From NCBI RefSeq assembly GCF_030463565.1, contig NC_134649.1, positions 37,535,044-37,599,043 on the forward strand: a stretch of 64,000 nucleotides of DNA, in the 5' to 3' direction. The DNA comes from Pelecanus crispus (Eukaryota > Chordata > Aves > Pelecaniformes > Pelecanidae). Below the pieces are notes generated by a model that worked only from the letters and a program-made list of their open reading frames with translations, searched no databases and was not told the origin of the DNA. Positions 47,074-58,578 of the stretch are shown in pieces. The translations under genes were made by a program, and so were the position numbers. Position 1 is the first letter of the stretch, and each line of letters begins with the position of its first letter.

Positions 47074-49490
47074 GGGTCCGAAGCTGTCCACAAGAGACAC
47101 AGAAGAAGCAGGGCCCTTCGCCTAGCCAGGCGCTGCCAGCTGAGGTTTGGTGTCCCCAGGGGGCAGCGGCCAGAACTGATGGTGGTCAGAGGCCCAAAAC
47201 CAACCCTACCTTCCCCTGCCCTCTGGGCTGAGGGGCCGGCAGCGCGCTCCACCCGCTGCCAGGAGCCTCCAGGCTCTCGGCTGCCACCGTGCTCCACGTC
47301 GCCAGCCCGGTGTGACAGGTACAGCAGGAGCCTGCTCGGGGAAGGGTGGCTCCTCCAACCCCCCGGGGCCGAGCTCTTCCTCTGCGACCCGTTCGTATGC
47401 AGGGTGTGCGTGTGTGTGCGCGGAGGGTGGGCAGGGGCAGGGGGATGGAAACGGAGCCCAGGACGTGGGAGCAGGGGAGGGTTTTCTACCTTTTTGTATC
47501 TTTGTAATCAGAGAGAAGAGAAATTTCTATGGTTATTTTTACGGATGGTCTGTTCCCAGGACCTGGAGCATTTTTCTCACCAACAGCCCTTTGTTGGCTT
47601 CCCTGGAGGTACCGGGAACCATGATCCTGGTGGGCCAGAGGGACACTGCCAGGCAGCCCTCATGGCTTTGTCAGCACCGCTCTGTCCCATCCCCATTGCA
47701 GGGCAGCTGGCCCCACTGCCCCTCTTGCCCTCCCACCGTGCAGCTCCACACGTGTCTCGGTGCCGTCCTCCTGCCTGGCGTCCCTCAGTCCCCTGCAGCC
47801 GTGCTGGCCCTGTGCAGCCAGGCCCTCCTCTGCCCTCCCATTGGACCCACTTCGGGGCTGCCCCCGGTCCATGAGCTGGGGCTGTGTGCCAGTGAGAGCA
47901 CAAACGAGTCGGGCAGCAAATTTGGCACTAGGGACCCGCTCGGGGAGGAAACAAGCTTTGCTGTTCAGTCCTGTGCTGTACCAGCATGGTCCCACTCCTG
48001 TAAGCGCTGGTTTCCTCTGCTCAGCAAATGAGCGCTATGTTTTTACCCACTGTATGTTGTGCTCTTTAACCTGCGTGTTCCAGAGCAAACCTCTGTTGCT
48101 TTGTGGGTCCAAGCAAGGAGCTGGATGACCCTAACCCTGCTCAGCAGCAGGCTGGGCCGTTCCCAGAGCCAGCGCTCGCCCTGCGGAGGATTAGCATCTG
48201 CAGGAACATGATGTGGCTCCAGTCTCAGGGTCCAGCACTGCCCACAAAAGTTGTATCTAGCTGGTTCCCTGCAGGTTCTGTGTACATAGGCACGCATCCC
48301 TGTGCTCTCTGGCTGGCACAGGACCCCAGCTCAGAGTGGCCTGGATTTTGGGAGATGGGGATAAACAGCACTTTGCTCTCTCTGGAAATTCAGGCCGCCC
48401 TGATGGTTTCCCTGCTCAGCCAGGGGCCTGGCCCTGGGCTCCCACTGGCCCTGCCATGAGGCAACACTCCTCTGTGCCTACCCCAGCCTCGGGCCAGGGG
48501 CAGCTGGCTCGGGGGGCCGGCACGCTCCCTTTCACCTGCAGAGCACAGTGCCTCTGCTCGGCTGCCCCTGTGATGCTCTCGGGGCTGCGTGACAGCACGC
48601 TCCTTACTGCCTTACTACCACGCTGCTGTAGCCTCTTACTGCAGCCCAGCCTGACGTGTTTACAGGAGAGGACTTGTGCCGCTGTCCTCCAGGCCTCTGG
48701 GGAGGCCAAGGCCTCTCAGCTACATCCCCAAGTCAGCGTAGAGGACATGGAGGGGACAGAGGGGCTGGGTGACGGGGGTGCTGTGGGAGTGGTGAGGGCT
48801 GCCTGCCCCCAGCGCAGCCCTGACAAGGCAGGCTCGCTGCTGCCCTTCTCCCAGGGATGGGGAGGGAAGGGCCTGCTGACATGTTTACATGCCGTTTGGC
48901 CAGCATTCTGCTGGCCCCATGTGCAGGGAACAGCTGGGTCCCTCCATGCTGCCCGTCTTCGCCTTTGCGAACAAACTCGTTTACATGTTTCTCTCTGGCT
49001 GCACAGCACCAGAGCCCTGGGCTGTGCCTCAGCCAGCACCGTGTTACCTGTTTGGCACCCCGGTGGGTACCCATGTCCTGTCCCTGCTGTGCTGTAGGGC
49101 CCGCTTTTCCACCAGGTTGGGCACAAGGGTGCTTTGTGTTGATGCCAAACGGAGAGCAAGTGACAAGTGCCAAAAAAGAAGAGAAAAACGGAGCTAGCGG
49201 CTGTCCCCACAGAGCTGGGCCAGTCAAGGAGCAGGAGTCAGTTTGTGGCTTGGTCCCTGATTGCAGTGCTGTGGCCTGGGCTCTGGGGAGCATCCTCCTT
49301 GGATTTGGGTTTGTTTCTTTGGGGGGTTTGGTTGTTTCTTTTTTGGGTTTTTTTTTTCCCCCTCTCCATCTCCCGATTCTGTGGGCAGGGAGCAGGGAGA
49401 TGCCCGCGCACCCCCCTCCCCACCCCGGCTGTGTAAAAGTGTATCATGGAAGCGCTGGGTTTGGAAATAAAAGTCTATAAAGTGGTACTG
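47074..49490 (+). other. CELSR3: CELSR3 3' UTR
   Basis: About 2.4 kb after the TGA at 47071-47073, ending at the AATAAA 49466-49471. It is mostly GC-rich with a T-rich stretch near 49300-49365. An AT-rich patch at 47480-47550 stands out. No second gene is recognised here. Confidence 0.65.
49466..49471 (+). terminator. CELSR3: CELSR3 poly(A) signal AATAAA
   Basis: Canonical hexamer 2.4 kb after the stop codon, followed within 25 nt by GT/CT-rich sequence. I see no earlier canonical hexamer in the 3' UTR. Confidence 0.7.
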
Positions 49491-52400
49491 GCCTCTCTGC
49501 TGTCTCTCCCTGCGCTTGGGATCCATGGCTGGGGCTGTGGGCGCAGTGCGTGGGCTCGAGGCGATGCTGGGAGGGGGCTTGGGTGGGAGCTCACAGCCGG
49601 CTCCTGGGCTGGAGGGGAGTTGCTGTGGCCTGGGGTGAGGTGAGCAGGTGACAGGGACTTAGGTGCTGCCAGTCCAAGTTGCTCGAACTTGGCTGCGTCC
49701 AGGCCGGTTCACTCAGAGCTGGGGTCGGCTGCAGTGGTGCCCAATGGCCCCTGGCTGCAAGGTCTGCGGCACTGTGGTGGCTGTGGTTAGCTCTGAGGCT
49801 GTGCCTGGCAGCAGCCGGCGACCTCAGCCAGCAGCCCAGGCAAGGCCAAGGGGAGAACATCCACCGTCCAAAGGCAGCATGACCTCCGTGGGGCCGATCC
49901 GGGCTGCGGGGAAGGAGAGGGAAGCAGGAGGAGGAGAGGCTGACCATGATCCCCATGCCCTCCGTCCCTCCCTTCCCTGCTGTTGGAGGGGAAAGAGCAG
50001 GTGAACAAAGGGCAGTACTGATCCATGGCACTCTGAGCAAGGGTTGCCATCGATGAGTGCGGACCCTTGGTCCCTGAGAAGCTCCCTCCTTAGCGCTGGC
50101 CTGAGCCTGACCCAGCCCAGGGCGGCCCCTGAGCACCGGGGGCTGGGCTCACCGCGGCTGCCGGGGAGTCCCGTGTTCGTGTGCCGAAAGCTGGGGTCCC
50201 ATCGTGCGGCCCTTCACGAGGCTGGCCTGGGCGTGAGGGGCCGGGGAGGGCTGGTGGGGGGCTGGGGTGGCTGAGGGGGAGCCATGGGCAGAGCAGCCAG
50301 CCCAAGGTGAGGGGCGGGGGCTGGAGGCTGGGGTGCAGGAAGCAGCTGCGCAGGGTGGGGGCCAGGAGCAGCGATAAGGAGGCAGTAAATGGCACCCAGC
50401 GCTATCAGCTGCTACCAAGCAGGAGCCCTGTGATGGCCGCTGTTTCCGTGCCAGGTGAGCAGATAAATGATGGGGAGGTGGCGGCTGCGTGCGGGTGCCT
50501 GTGCCATTGGTGTACCGCTACCTGGCCACAGTGGGTCTGATGGGCATGGGGGTGGGAGATGGCGTGGAGCTGGGCATGTAACGGAGCCTGAGGGGAGCAG
50601 GCTCAACCCCACTGCTGAAAGGCCGCCGAGGGGTCCGCGTGTTGCTGCTGTGCAACCCACGTCATGCCAACCATGGGGAGAGCCAGGGTGGCCATGGGCC
50701 AGCCGGGATGGGATGAGTCTCTCTGACCCCAGAGAGCACAGTTCGGGGTGTCACCACTCGTGCCACACACCAGCCCCGTACCACCACCCAGGGCACCTGG
50801 GACCCCCTGGCACCTGCCCTGTCCAACCCATGGGTGCCTGGTTCCCACTGCTGTTTCCCTGTGGGCCCAGGCCAAGCGTGACTCAGAAATGCTCTGAAAC
50901 TACTGGTGGTACCAGGTCATGGTGGGGCCCGGGAAGGTGTGATGGTTTCAGCAGGGCTCCAGTGCCCATTGGGGACCTTTGGAACACGATAACGGCTGGA
51001 TCTGCGTGCTGGAGTAGAGGAGCGGGGCAGTGCACAGGGCACAGCGCACCTGTTTCCAGCAGGTAAGCAGGGGATGTGGAATGGGATGTGGAAAATACCC
51101 CAGATGCCACAGCTGGAGGCTGCGGGTTACGCTTCTTGCTCCGGGCACAGCCCCTTCCCTGGGACGTGGGGCAGTGGGGGCACACCTGTGGGAGCCCTGG
51201 GGGTGCAGGAGGGTGATGGCGGGGGCACAGGAGGGTGATGGCGGGACCCCGAGCAGTGCCCCAGGGACGTGAGCGCTGGCAGGCCTTGGCAGGAGGTTGG
51301 CACCAGGGTGTGCCCAGCGGCAAGAAGACCCTTGCCCTGCGTCTGGCATGAGCGATGAGGCACAGCGGCACCCCAGGCACGGCTGTGGGCCAGTGGCTGA
51401 GGCTGGCCGGGACAGTCCCCAGGGTGGGGTGGCCCTGGGGACAGCAGTGACAGCCCTGTGCCTGCCATAGCCGGGGCACCCAGCACAACAGGGCACTGGG
51501 GGAGCGTGGTGGGTGCCGCACAGCAGCGGGGCTCGGAAGCAGGCAGCTCCTTGGCAGAGCAGGAGGGAGGGCAGGAGGCAGGGAGCGGTGTCTCAAAGAT
51601 CATGGGCAGGTATTAATAAGAGGGAACAGAGCGTGCACCCAGCTGGCGGCACCTGACCGGCTAGGGCACAGCAGGTAGGAGGGCTGGGAGCAAAGTGGAG
51701 ACTTGGGCTGGCACAGCCCCGGGCACCCCACGAGCGGCTCGTGGGTCTGGTCACAAGTGGGTGAGCATCTCAGGACCGGCTGCGGCCACCAGCCGGGTGA
51801 GCCTGGTGGGACGGTGGCACCTCTTAGCTTGACCCCTGAGCAAGGCCAGGCTGCAGATCTGTACGGAGACGCCGCGATCCCACCATCCTGGCCCCGCAAA
51901 GGGAGACACCCCATCCCAGCCCCGCTCCTCCCTGCCCGTGGGCTCAGCACACTCTGCAGCGCAGGGGGCTGGGGAGGGCGCCGGCAGAGAGATGGTGAGC
52001 CCGTGACGCTCGCCAGGGATTGACATTCCTGCTCCCCTCATGTGTAAAGGGACAAAGTCTGCCGCCGGGGCTGTGGGGTGGCTGGGGCTTTGCTCGGTGG
52101 CTGTGGTAGCCCGCTGCCCTGGCTGCGCCACGGTACGTGGAGGAGAAGGGTGGTTGGCACTGAGGGGGGTTCTGCGTGGGCAGGCAGAGGGGGACCACCC
52201 CTGGGGCAGCCTCCACCCGTGCACCCCCGCGGGGCAGATGAGGGTGGTGCGGGGCAGAAGCAGGCAGTGCTGATTGCCGAGGCCTCGGCTCCCTCCCTGC
52301 CCACACGCCATCCGCCTGCAGCTCTCTGGTGCGAGCTGCTGCTGCTGCTTCAGGACTCCCAAAACTTGGCTCATCCCTGGCCTCAGGGCCGATCCTGCAT

Positions 52401-52524
52401 GCCTGGCTGGGATGGGATGGCTCTGTGGGGCGAGTGGGGCTGCAGGAGGGGCTGCAGGGTGGATAGGGTGCTGGGTGCCCCCAGCTGTGGGGACGTGGTT
52501 GAGCTGTCCCTCATCTCCCCGCAG
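49491..52524. other. Intergenic region CELSR3-SLC26A6
   Basis: GC-rich spacer with no recognised gene; long open frames on both strands reflect base composition. The SLC26A6 promoter and any non-coding first exon must lie here, because the first coding exon is preceded by an acceptor-like TCCCCGCAG at 52516-52524. I cannot place the transcription start. Confidence 0.5.
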
Positions 52525-52554
52525 TGGGCTGGCACGCGGGAGGGCCTGGTGGCC

Positions 52555-55500
52555 ATGGCAGCGGAGATGGCACTGAGCCACCGGACATCCCACAAGGTGC
52601 TGAGCGAGGCTGACCTGGAGGAAGTGGGGCAGCGGAAACCTCCCACTAAGCCCTCGCTGCATAGCTGTCTCCACAAGACCAGGTAGGACTGTGCCGTTCG
52701 GAGGGGTGTGCCTGGACCCCACCGGGCACTGCGCATCCCAGCCCCACTGCCACGGGGAACCTGGCTCTGGCTGTCCCAGTCCCTGCAGTAGACATGGTGC
52801 AGACGTGGGGGTTGGTTCCCCCAAGCCCAAACACCCATGTCCTCACTCTGTCCTCTTGCCTGGACAGACACCTAGCTCCAGTGGCTGGAGCTGGGGGTCC
52901 CACAGGACACATTGCTTTTCATGGGGCCCCGTCCACCCCTGCTGATGTCCCCAAGCCCCCGCGCTTGTGCTCAGCCCCGGCTCCTGCTCCTTCCCCGCCA
53001 GATGCTCGGCCTCCACCGCCAAGTCCCTGCTCTTCCAATTCCTGCCCTTCCTGCGCTGGCTGCCCCGCTACCCAGTCAAGGAGTGGCTCCTGGGGGACAT
53101 CACCTCGGGCTTCAGTGTGGGCATCATGCACCTGCCCCAAGGTGAGCGATGCCGTGCCCAGGCTGCCAGTGGCTCCCCGCAGGCAGGGGGGCCAGGGATT
53201 GGCCATCCGTGACGTTTCTCCCTGCTCCCCCATGTCCAGGCCTCGCCTACGCACTGCTGGCCGGGCTGCCACCCGTCACCGGTCTCTATACCTCCTTTTA
53301 CCCCGTCTTCCTCTACTTCTTCTTCGGGACATCCAGGCACAACTCCGTGGGTGAGCTGAGGGACCACGTGCTCCCATGGGGATGGTGGGGAGAGAGCAAG
53401 GATGAGGGGGATCCATGGCACAGCATTGCCACATCAACAGTTTGGGGGGAACCTTTCTTGCCTTTAATTTGCCCCACAAAGAAGGTGGTTGGCCATACCA
53501 GAGCCAAAGCACAGTGGGTGCACTTGGAGCCCGGTCCGAGGGGACAGGTGCCTGTGGACCTCAGAGGGGTCCCAGTGCTGACCTTGGGCTCCCTGCCCAC
53601 ACCCTTCCTGTCCCCAGGCCCCTTTGCCGTCATCTCCGTCATGATCGGGAGTGTGACAGAATCCCTGGTGCCCAGCGAGAAGTTCCTGGAGTTTGTCAAT
53701 GGCACCAACATCACCATGGTCAATGAGGAACGTCGCGATGCTGCCAGGGTGGAGCTGGTGGCCACCATCACTGTCCTGACAGGCATCTTCCAGGTAAGGG
53801 GGCCCCAGCCCAGCCTGGCAGGGAATGGGGGGCCATGGTGCCCCATGGCTACAAGCTGTGGGGCACTCCTCCTGCCACCTCTCCTTCCAGGTGGCCCTGG
53901 GCCTCCTGCAGTTCGGCTTCGTGGTGACCTACCTCTCAGACCCGCTGGTGCGTGGCTACACGACCGCTGCCTCTGTGCATGTCCTCGTCTCCCAGCTCAA
54001 GAACGTCTTTGGGATCTCCCTGGGCGAGCACTCAGGGCCGCTCTCACTGTTCATGGTGAGTGGAAGTTTACCACTGCCCTGAGACCCCTGGACGCTCACC
54101 TGCAGGGCACACAGAGGCCCCCCCAAAACCTGCTGGGGAGACATCTGCTTTCCTGAGCCTGTTCCCACCTCCTGTGTCCTCTAGACCTTCATTGAGATCT
54201 GCCAGAAGCTGCCACAGACCAACGTGGGCACCCTGGTGACAGCAATCATTGCCATGGTTGTCATCTTCATCGTGAAAGAGCTCAACCACAAGTTCGCCGC
54301 CAAGTTGCCTATGCCCATCCCCATCGAACTTATCACGGTACCCAGAGCTGCCCCAGCTCCCTGTGGGGACGCAGCCATGGCTGGCCCTATCCCCTCCAGG
54401 GTGGGATGGGGTGCCTTGGCGAGTGCAGCTCCAGGGCATGCGTCCCCTCCTCCTCCTCCTCATCCATCATGGTCGCTGCACAGGCAGGCCATGCCTCACT
54501 CCAGCCATCCTCCCCCAGATCATCATCTCCACTGGTATCTCCTACGGTGTCAACCTGAATGACAAGTTTGGCATCTCCGTGGTGGGCAAAATCCCTAGCG
54601 GGTGAGCAGGGCCAGGCGGTGAGGGTGGCTGTGCCAGGGCACCGCACCGCCCACGGGACCCCCCTTTTGAGCCCCGTCTCCCTGTCTTGGCTGTAGGTTG
54701 AAGCCGCCTGTGGTCCCTAACTTCAGCTACTTTGGGCAGGTGGTGGGCAACGCCTTCGCCATTGCCGTGGTGGGATATGCCATCTGCATCTCCCTGGGCA
54801 AGATCTTTGCCCTGAAGCATGGCTACAAAGTGGACAGCAACCAGGTGATGCTCCAACGTGCAGGGCCCCTTCCCTGAGTGAAAACCAAGCTTGTACTTCT
54901 TGCAGCTGGGGAAGGCATGGTGCTCCCCAACCGCTGCTCTGTCCCTGCAGGAGCTGATCGCACTGGGCTTCTGCAACTTCCTGGGGGGCTTCTTCCAGTG
55001 TTTTGCCATCAGCTGCTCCATGTCACGGAGTCTGGTGCAGGAGAGCACAGGGGGAAACAGCCAGGTGGGTCTGGGCAGTGCTGCCTCTCTCCATGGGGCT
55101 GGACCAGGGGCAAGGAGCACCGTGAGCCGTGGGGGGACTCACCTCTTACCTCCTGCCCTCCTTCCCCTCAGGTAGCCAGTGTCATTGCATCCCTGGTCAT
55201 CCTGGTGACCATCCTGAAGATTGGAGAGCTCTTCCAGGACCTGCCCAAGGTACATCTGGTCCCACAGTCTCCGTGCTACATCCCACCCCTGTGCCTGTCC
55301 CATGGCAAGGTGTTGTGGCAGAGGAACAGTCTCGGCTGCCCTCAGCATCCTCATAGCTGCAGGGACCTCTCTCCTAGGCCATCTTGGCTGCCATCATCAT
55401 CATCAACCTCAAGGGCATGTTCAAGCAGTTTGTTGACCTCCGCACGCTCTGGAAGTCCAACCGGGTGGACCTGGTAAGGCACTGACTGGCCCCAGGGCTT

Positions 55501-57764
55501 TGCTCTTGTCCCTGGAGAGGGTTTCTCCCCACTCCCCAAGGCTCGCAGGTGCTGGTGGGGAGGCTGTGCTGCAGCTGACCATGTACCCCCTCCAGATGGT
55601 CTGGATTGTGACATTCGTGGCCACCCTCATGCTGAACTTGGACATTGGCCTGGGGGCCTCGGTGGCCTTTGGGCTGCTCACTGTCATCTTCCGCACGCAG
55701 CTGTGAGTACCCTGGGGCTGGGGCCGGTGTCACGTCCCAAGGGCAGTGGACGCCTGTGGTCACCTCAGCCCCTTCTTTGCTCCCCACAGCCCCCACTACT
55801 CCATCCTGGGGCGCATCTCTGACACTGATGTCTACAGGGACGTGACTGAATACCAGATGGTAACAGCACCAGGGGGTGGCAGAAGAGCCACTTGCAATGG
55901 GGGGAGGCAGTTCAAAGCACCCCCAGGGGCTGTTTGCTGGGGAAAGATGCAGGGGGGGCATTTTGGGGGAGGGAGGGAGGGAAGAGGAGCAGGGGGCTCG
56001 GTCCCTGGGGCAGCACCCTCCCCATCTGCCCCCAGGCACAGGAGGTCCCTGGTGTGAAGATCTTCCGCTCCTCCTCCACCCTCTATTTTGCCAACGTGGA
56101 GCTGTACGCTGAGGCCCTGAAGAAGAAGGTAGGAGAGCCGCCAGCCCCCCGGTGCTCCCCATGCCCCCCGCCTGCCAGCACCAGGGGACACAGGGCTGCA
56201 TTCTTTTGCAGAGCGGCATCAACGTGGATCGCCTGATCGAGAAGAAGAAGAAGGCCCTCAAGAAGCTGAAGAAACAGCAGAAAAAAGCAGAAAAGGAGAA
56301 GGCAAAGAGGGAAAAGGTGCTTCCCTGCCACGGGGAACCCCTCCGGTGCCACCCTGCACCACCTCCCTGCCTGATCCTTGCCCTCCTGCCTGTGTGTTTG
56401 CCGGGCTCAGTGGCTGGTGTGGCCCCCCCATTCAGTCTGGGGCCACTGGGTGAGAAGAGGCACCGGGGCAGAGCAGGGCCATGGCGTCACACCCAAGGTC
56501 GGCAGGAAAAGCCAGGCCGTTAATGATTAGGTGGTGGAGCCACTGAGTCATTAGCCATTTGGTGAGTTAATCAGAACTAAGTGCGAGAGCAAAGGCCGAC
56601 CTGGCGCCAGCTAATGAGCCTGGTCTGGAGAGGATCGCTGGGGAGACAGGTGGGTCCCAGCGCATATGGAAAGAGCCCAAAAGTGGGTGAAGGTGCGAGA
56701 GAGGCACCCACTCCCGGGGCCACCCACTGCCTGTGCCCTAACGCAGCCAAAGAGCCTCACCAGGCCCCCCTGCGCTGTAGGGCAGGGCAAGCCCAGGGGG
56801 TGTACGCTGCCTGGGCAGCGGGGTCGGGGGTGCCGCCAGCCCCTGTGCAGTGAGGCCAGGTGTCCTTCGCTCCCCCAGGCTGCAGAGGACAGGCTTAATG
56901 GTCCCGGCGTGGCGGTGATCGAGCTGAGCGGGGAGGAGAGCAGCGCACGCCCCGAGCCCACCCTGCGCAGCCTGGGGCTGCCCCAGCCCAGCTTCCACAC
57001 TGTTGTCTTGGACTTCAGCCCCGTCAGCTTCATGGACACCGTCTCCACCAAGATCGTGAAGAATGTAAGGGCCCAGGGGAGCAGGCAGGCCAGCAGCCTC
57101 TCCAAGGGTGTCCCCAAGGCCCTGTGGGGTGGCCTGATGGCCACTGCCCAACCCTCTTCCCAGACGACATGTTTTCTGCCAATTGCAGATCTTCAGGGAT
57201 TTCCATGAGATCGAAGTGGATGTCTTCGTTGCCGGCTGCGCGGGTGAGGAGGCTCTGCAGAGCCATCAGCCCCTGCCGCTCATGCCCACCCCTTTGGGAC
57301 ACAGCTGCTGGCTTGGGGCTCCCTCCGTGGTGTCCTCATCCCCAGGGTTTCTCCAGGGCATAGGTGCTGCAGGCTGTCCCAGGGATCCAGTCTGAGCCTC
57401 GCAGCCCCCAGCAAGGCAGCTGGATCCCTGGTGATGGCCCCAGTGCCCCTGCAACGCAGGGGGAGGAAGGCTGCTCTGGGTGGGGGCCCCTGGGCTCAGC
57501 TGGGTGCCATAGCTTCGGATGTTTCTCCCTCCACACAGCGCCCGTGCTCGCCCAGCTGGAGAGGGGCAACTTCTTCAGCTCAGGCATCACCAAGCACTGC
57601 TTCTTCCCCTCGGTGCACGACGCCATAGTCCACATTAGTGAGGAGCGGCGCCAGGCCTCAGTAAGCACCCAGCCTCACCCATCCTGTCACCGTGATGGAG
57701 CGGGGGCAGCCAAGCCAACCCCTCCCTGTGTCTCCCTTAGGTGGACCTCAGCACCAGAATGTAG
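52555..57764 (+). CDS. SLC26A6: SLC26A6 anion exchanger, complete, 19 coding exons
   Basis: Exons: 52555-52682, 53002-53141, 53240-53350, 53618-53793, 53891-54055, 54185-54337, 54519-54601, 54697-54844, 54951-55064, 55172-55249, 55378-55473, 55596-55702, 55790-55859, 56036-56128, 56212-56316, 56879-57064, 57189-57243, 57539-57660, 57741-57764. They sum to 2154 nt, 717 aa (human about 759). Member of the SLC26 family exchanging chloride, bicarbonate, oxalate and sulfate at apical epithelial membranes. Seen in order: cytoplasmic N-terminus; [18 protein letters not shown]; the SLC26 signature [80 protein letters not shown]; then a C-terminal STAS domain split by a Lys-rich insertion in exon 15. 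The C-terminus STRM fits a class I PDZ ligand. Synteny beside CELSR3 and UQCRC1 separates it from other SLC26 members. Start: ATG 52555 (GTGGCCATGG); an in-frame ATG at 52567 is the alternative. Confidence 0.94.
56317..56878 (+). other. SLC26A6: SLC26A6 intron 15
   Basis: The gene's longest intron (562 nt), donor AAG|GTGCTT at 56317, acceptor CCCCCAG ending at 56878. It includes a short AT-richer islet with repeated TTAATGA/TAATCA-type words at 56519-56580. Nothing coding is seen. Confidence 0.6.
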
Positions 57765-58392
57765 TCCCATGAGAGGAAGATGTCTCCCCAAGGAGCTGGG
57801 GAGGCAAGGGGGGCTTCGCCACCCCAATGGCACCAACTCACTTGCCCTGGGGCCCGAAGGCCTTGTACCCCCACCAGCCCCTCCAGACTCCAACAAGCAG
57901 GGCCCTGCCCTGGCCATGAGCTCCCCCTGCGATGGAGCTGCTGCCAGCCGAGGGCCCAGCGCCCCGCTCCAACACGGGGACATCACCCAGACGCTCAGCC
58001 CCAGCATGGGCCTGTCCTGCCGGGCCGGGCCGTGGTCTGGGGGGCAGCGGAGGGGTCCCTGGCCGAGGCGGGGCCTGCTCCCGGCAGCGGGTTGGCGTCG
58101 CAGATAAACCCGTGCAGCGTTTCTCCGGCTCCCTTTTAATGCACTTTCCTCAATAAAGATGACCTCAGGCTGGGCCGCCTGGCTGCACCCTGGCACTCCC
58201 TGAAGGCAGGCTGGTCCGCCGCCCTGCTCCCTCTGGCCTCTTTCTGCCACTTTTCCCCCTGACCCGCTCCGGGCCCGTCGGGCTGCGGTCGAGGGAGCGG
58301 TACGGGCGGGGACCCCCCCACCCCGGACCCCTCCCATCCCCTGGGACGGCGCGGCCCCGGCCGGCCCCTGCCCGCACACGCCATCGCACCCT
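57765..58392 (+). other. SLC26A6: SLC26A6 3' UTR and short intergenic spacer
   Basis: The 3' UTR runs about 390 nt from the TAG at 57762-57764 to the AATAAA at 58152-58157. The following 235 bp are GC-rich and lead into the UQCRC1 CpG island. TMEM89, which I recall between these genes in human, is not visible: there is too little room and no matching frame. Confidence 0.6.
58152..58157 (+). terminator. SLC26A6: SLC26A6 poly(A) signal AATAAA
   Basis: Canonical hexamer 387 nt after the stop codon, about 420 bp upstream of the UQCRC1 start codon. Confidence 0.75.
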
Positions 58393-58412
58393 CCCGCCAC
58401 CAGGGGGCGACG
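58393..58412 (+). promoter_or_regulatory. CTCF-like site
   Basis: CCGCCACCAGGGGGCGACG contains the core CCACCAGGGGGCG, a near-consensus CTCF motif. It lies between the SLC26A6 poly(A) signal and the UQCRC1 promoter. Binding is inferred from the motif only. Confidence 0.6.
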
Positions 58413-58431
58413 CCGCGCGCCGGCACACCTT

Positions 58432-58553
58432 TGCGCATGCGCGTCCTCTCCCTGCGCGGATGTCCCGTTGTGCGCATGCGCACTGCTGCCAGCCTCTCGG
58501 CCTCATGCGCATGCGCCCCCGGCCACAAGTGCCCTCCTCCCTGCGCAGGCGCG
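58432..58553 (+). promoter_or_regulatory. UQCRC1: UQCRC1 promoter: four NRF-1-like sites
   Basis: Three exact TGCGCATGCGC cores at 58432, 58471 and 58506, and a one-mismatch TGCGCAGGCGC at 58542, all match the NRF-1 consensus YGCGCAYGCGCR or nearly so. They sit 26-147 bp upstream of the UQCRC1 ATG in a CpG island without TATA. NRF-1 is the classical activator of nuclear genes for respiratory chain subunits. Confidence 0.75.
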
Positions 58554-58578
58554 CTGCGGCCCCCTCGGTCGGGACAAG

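Noticed and set aside
51751-52830. 359-codon minus-strand frame in the CELSR3-SLC26A6 spacer, overlapping SLC26A6 exon 1
   Set aside because: Low-complexity Pro/Gly/Ala composition, no recognisable domain, and overlap with a supported exon on the other strand.
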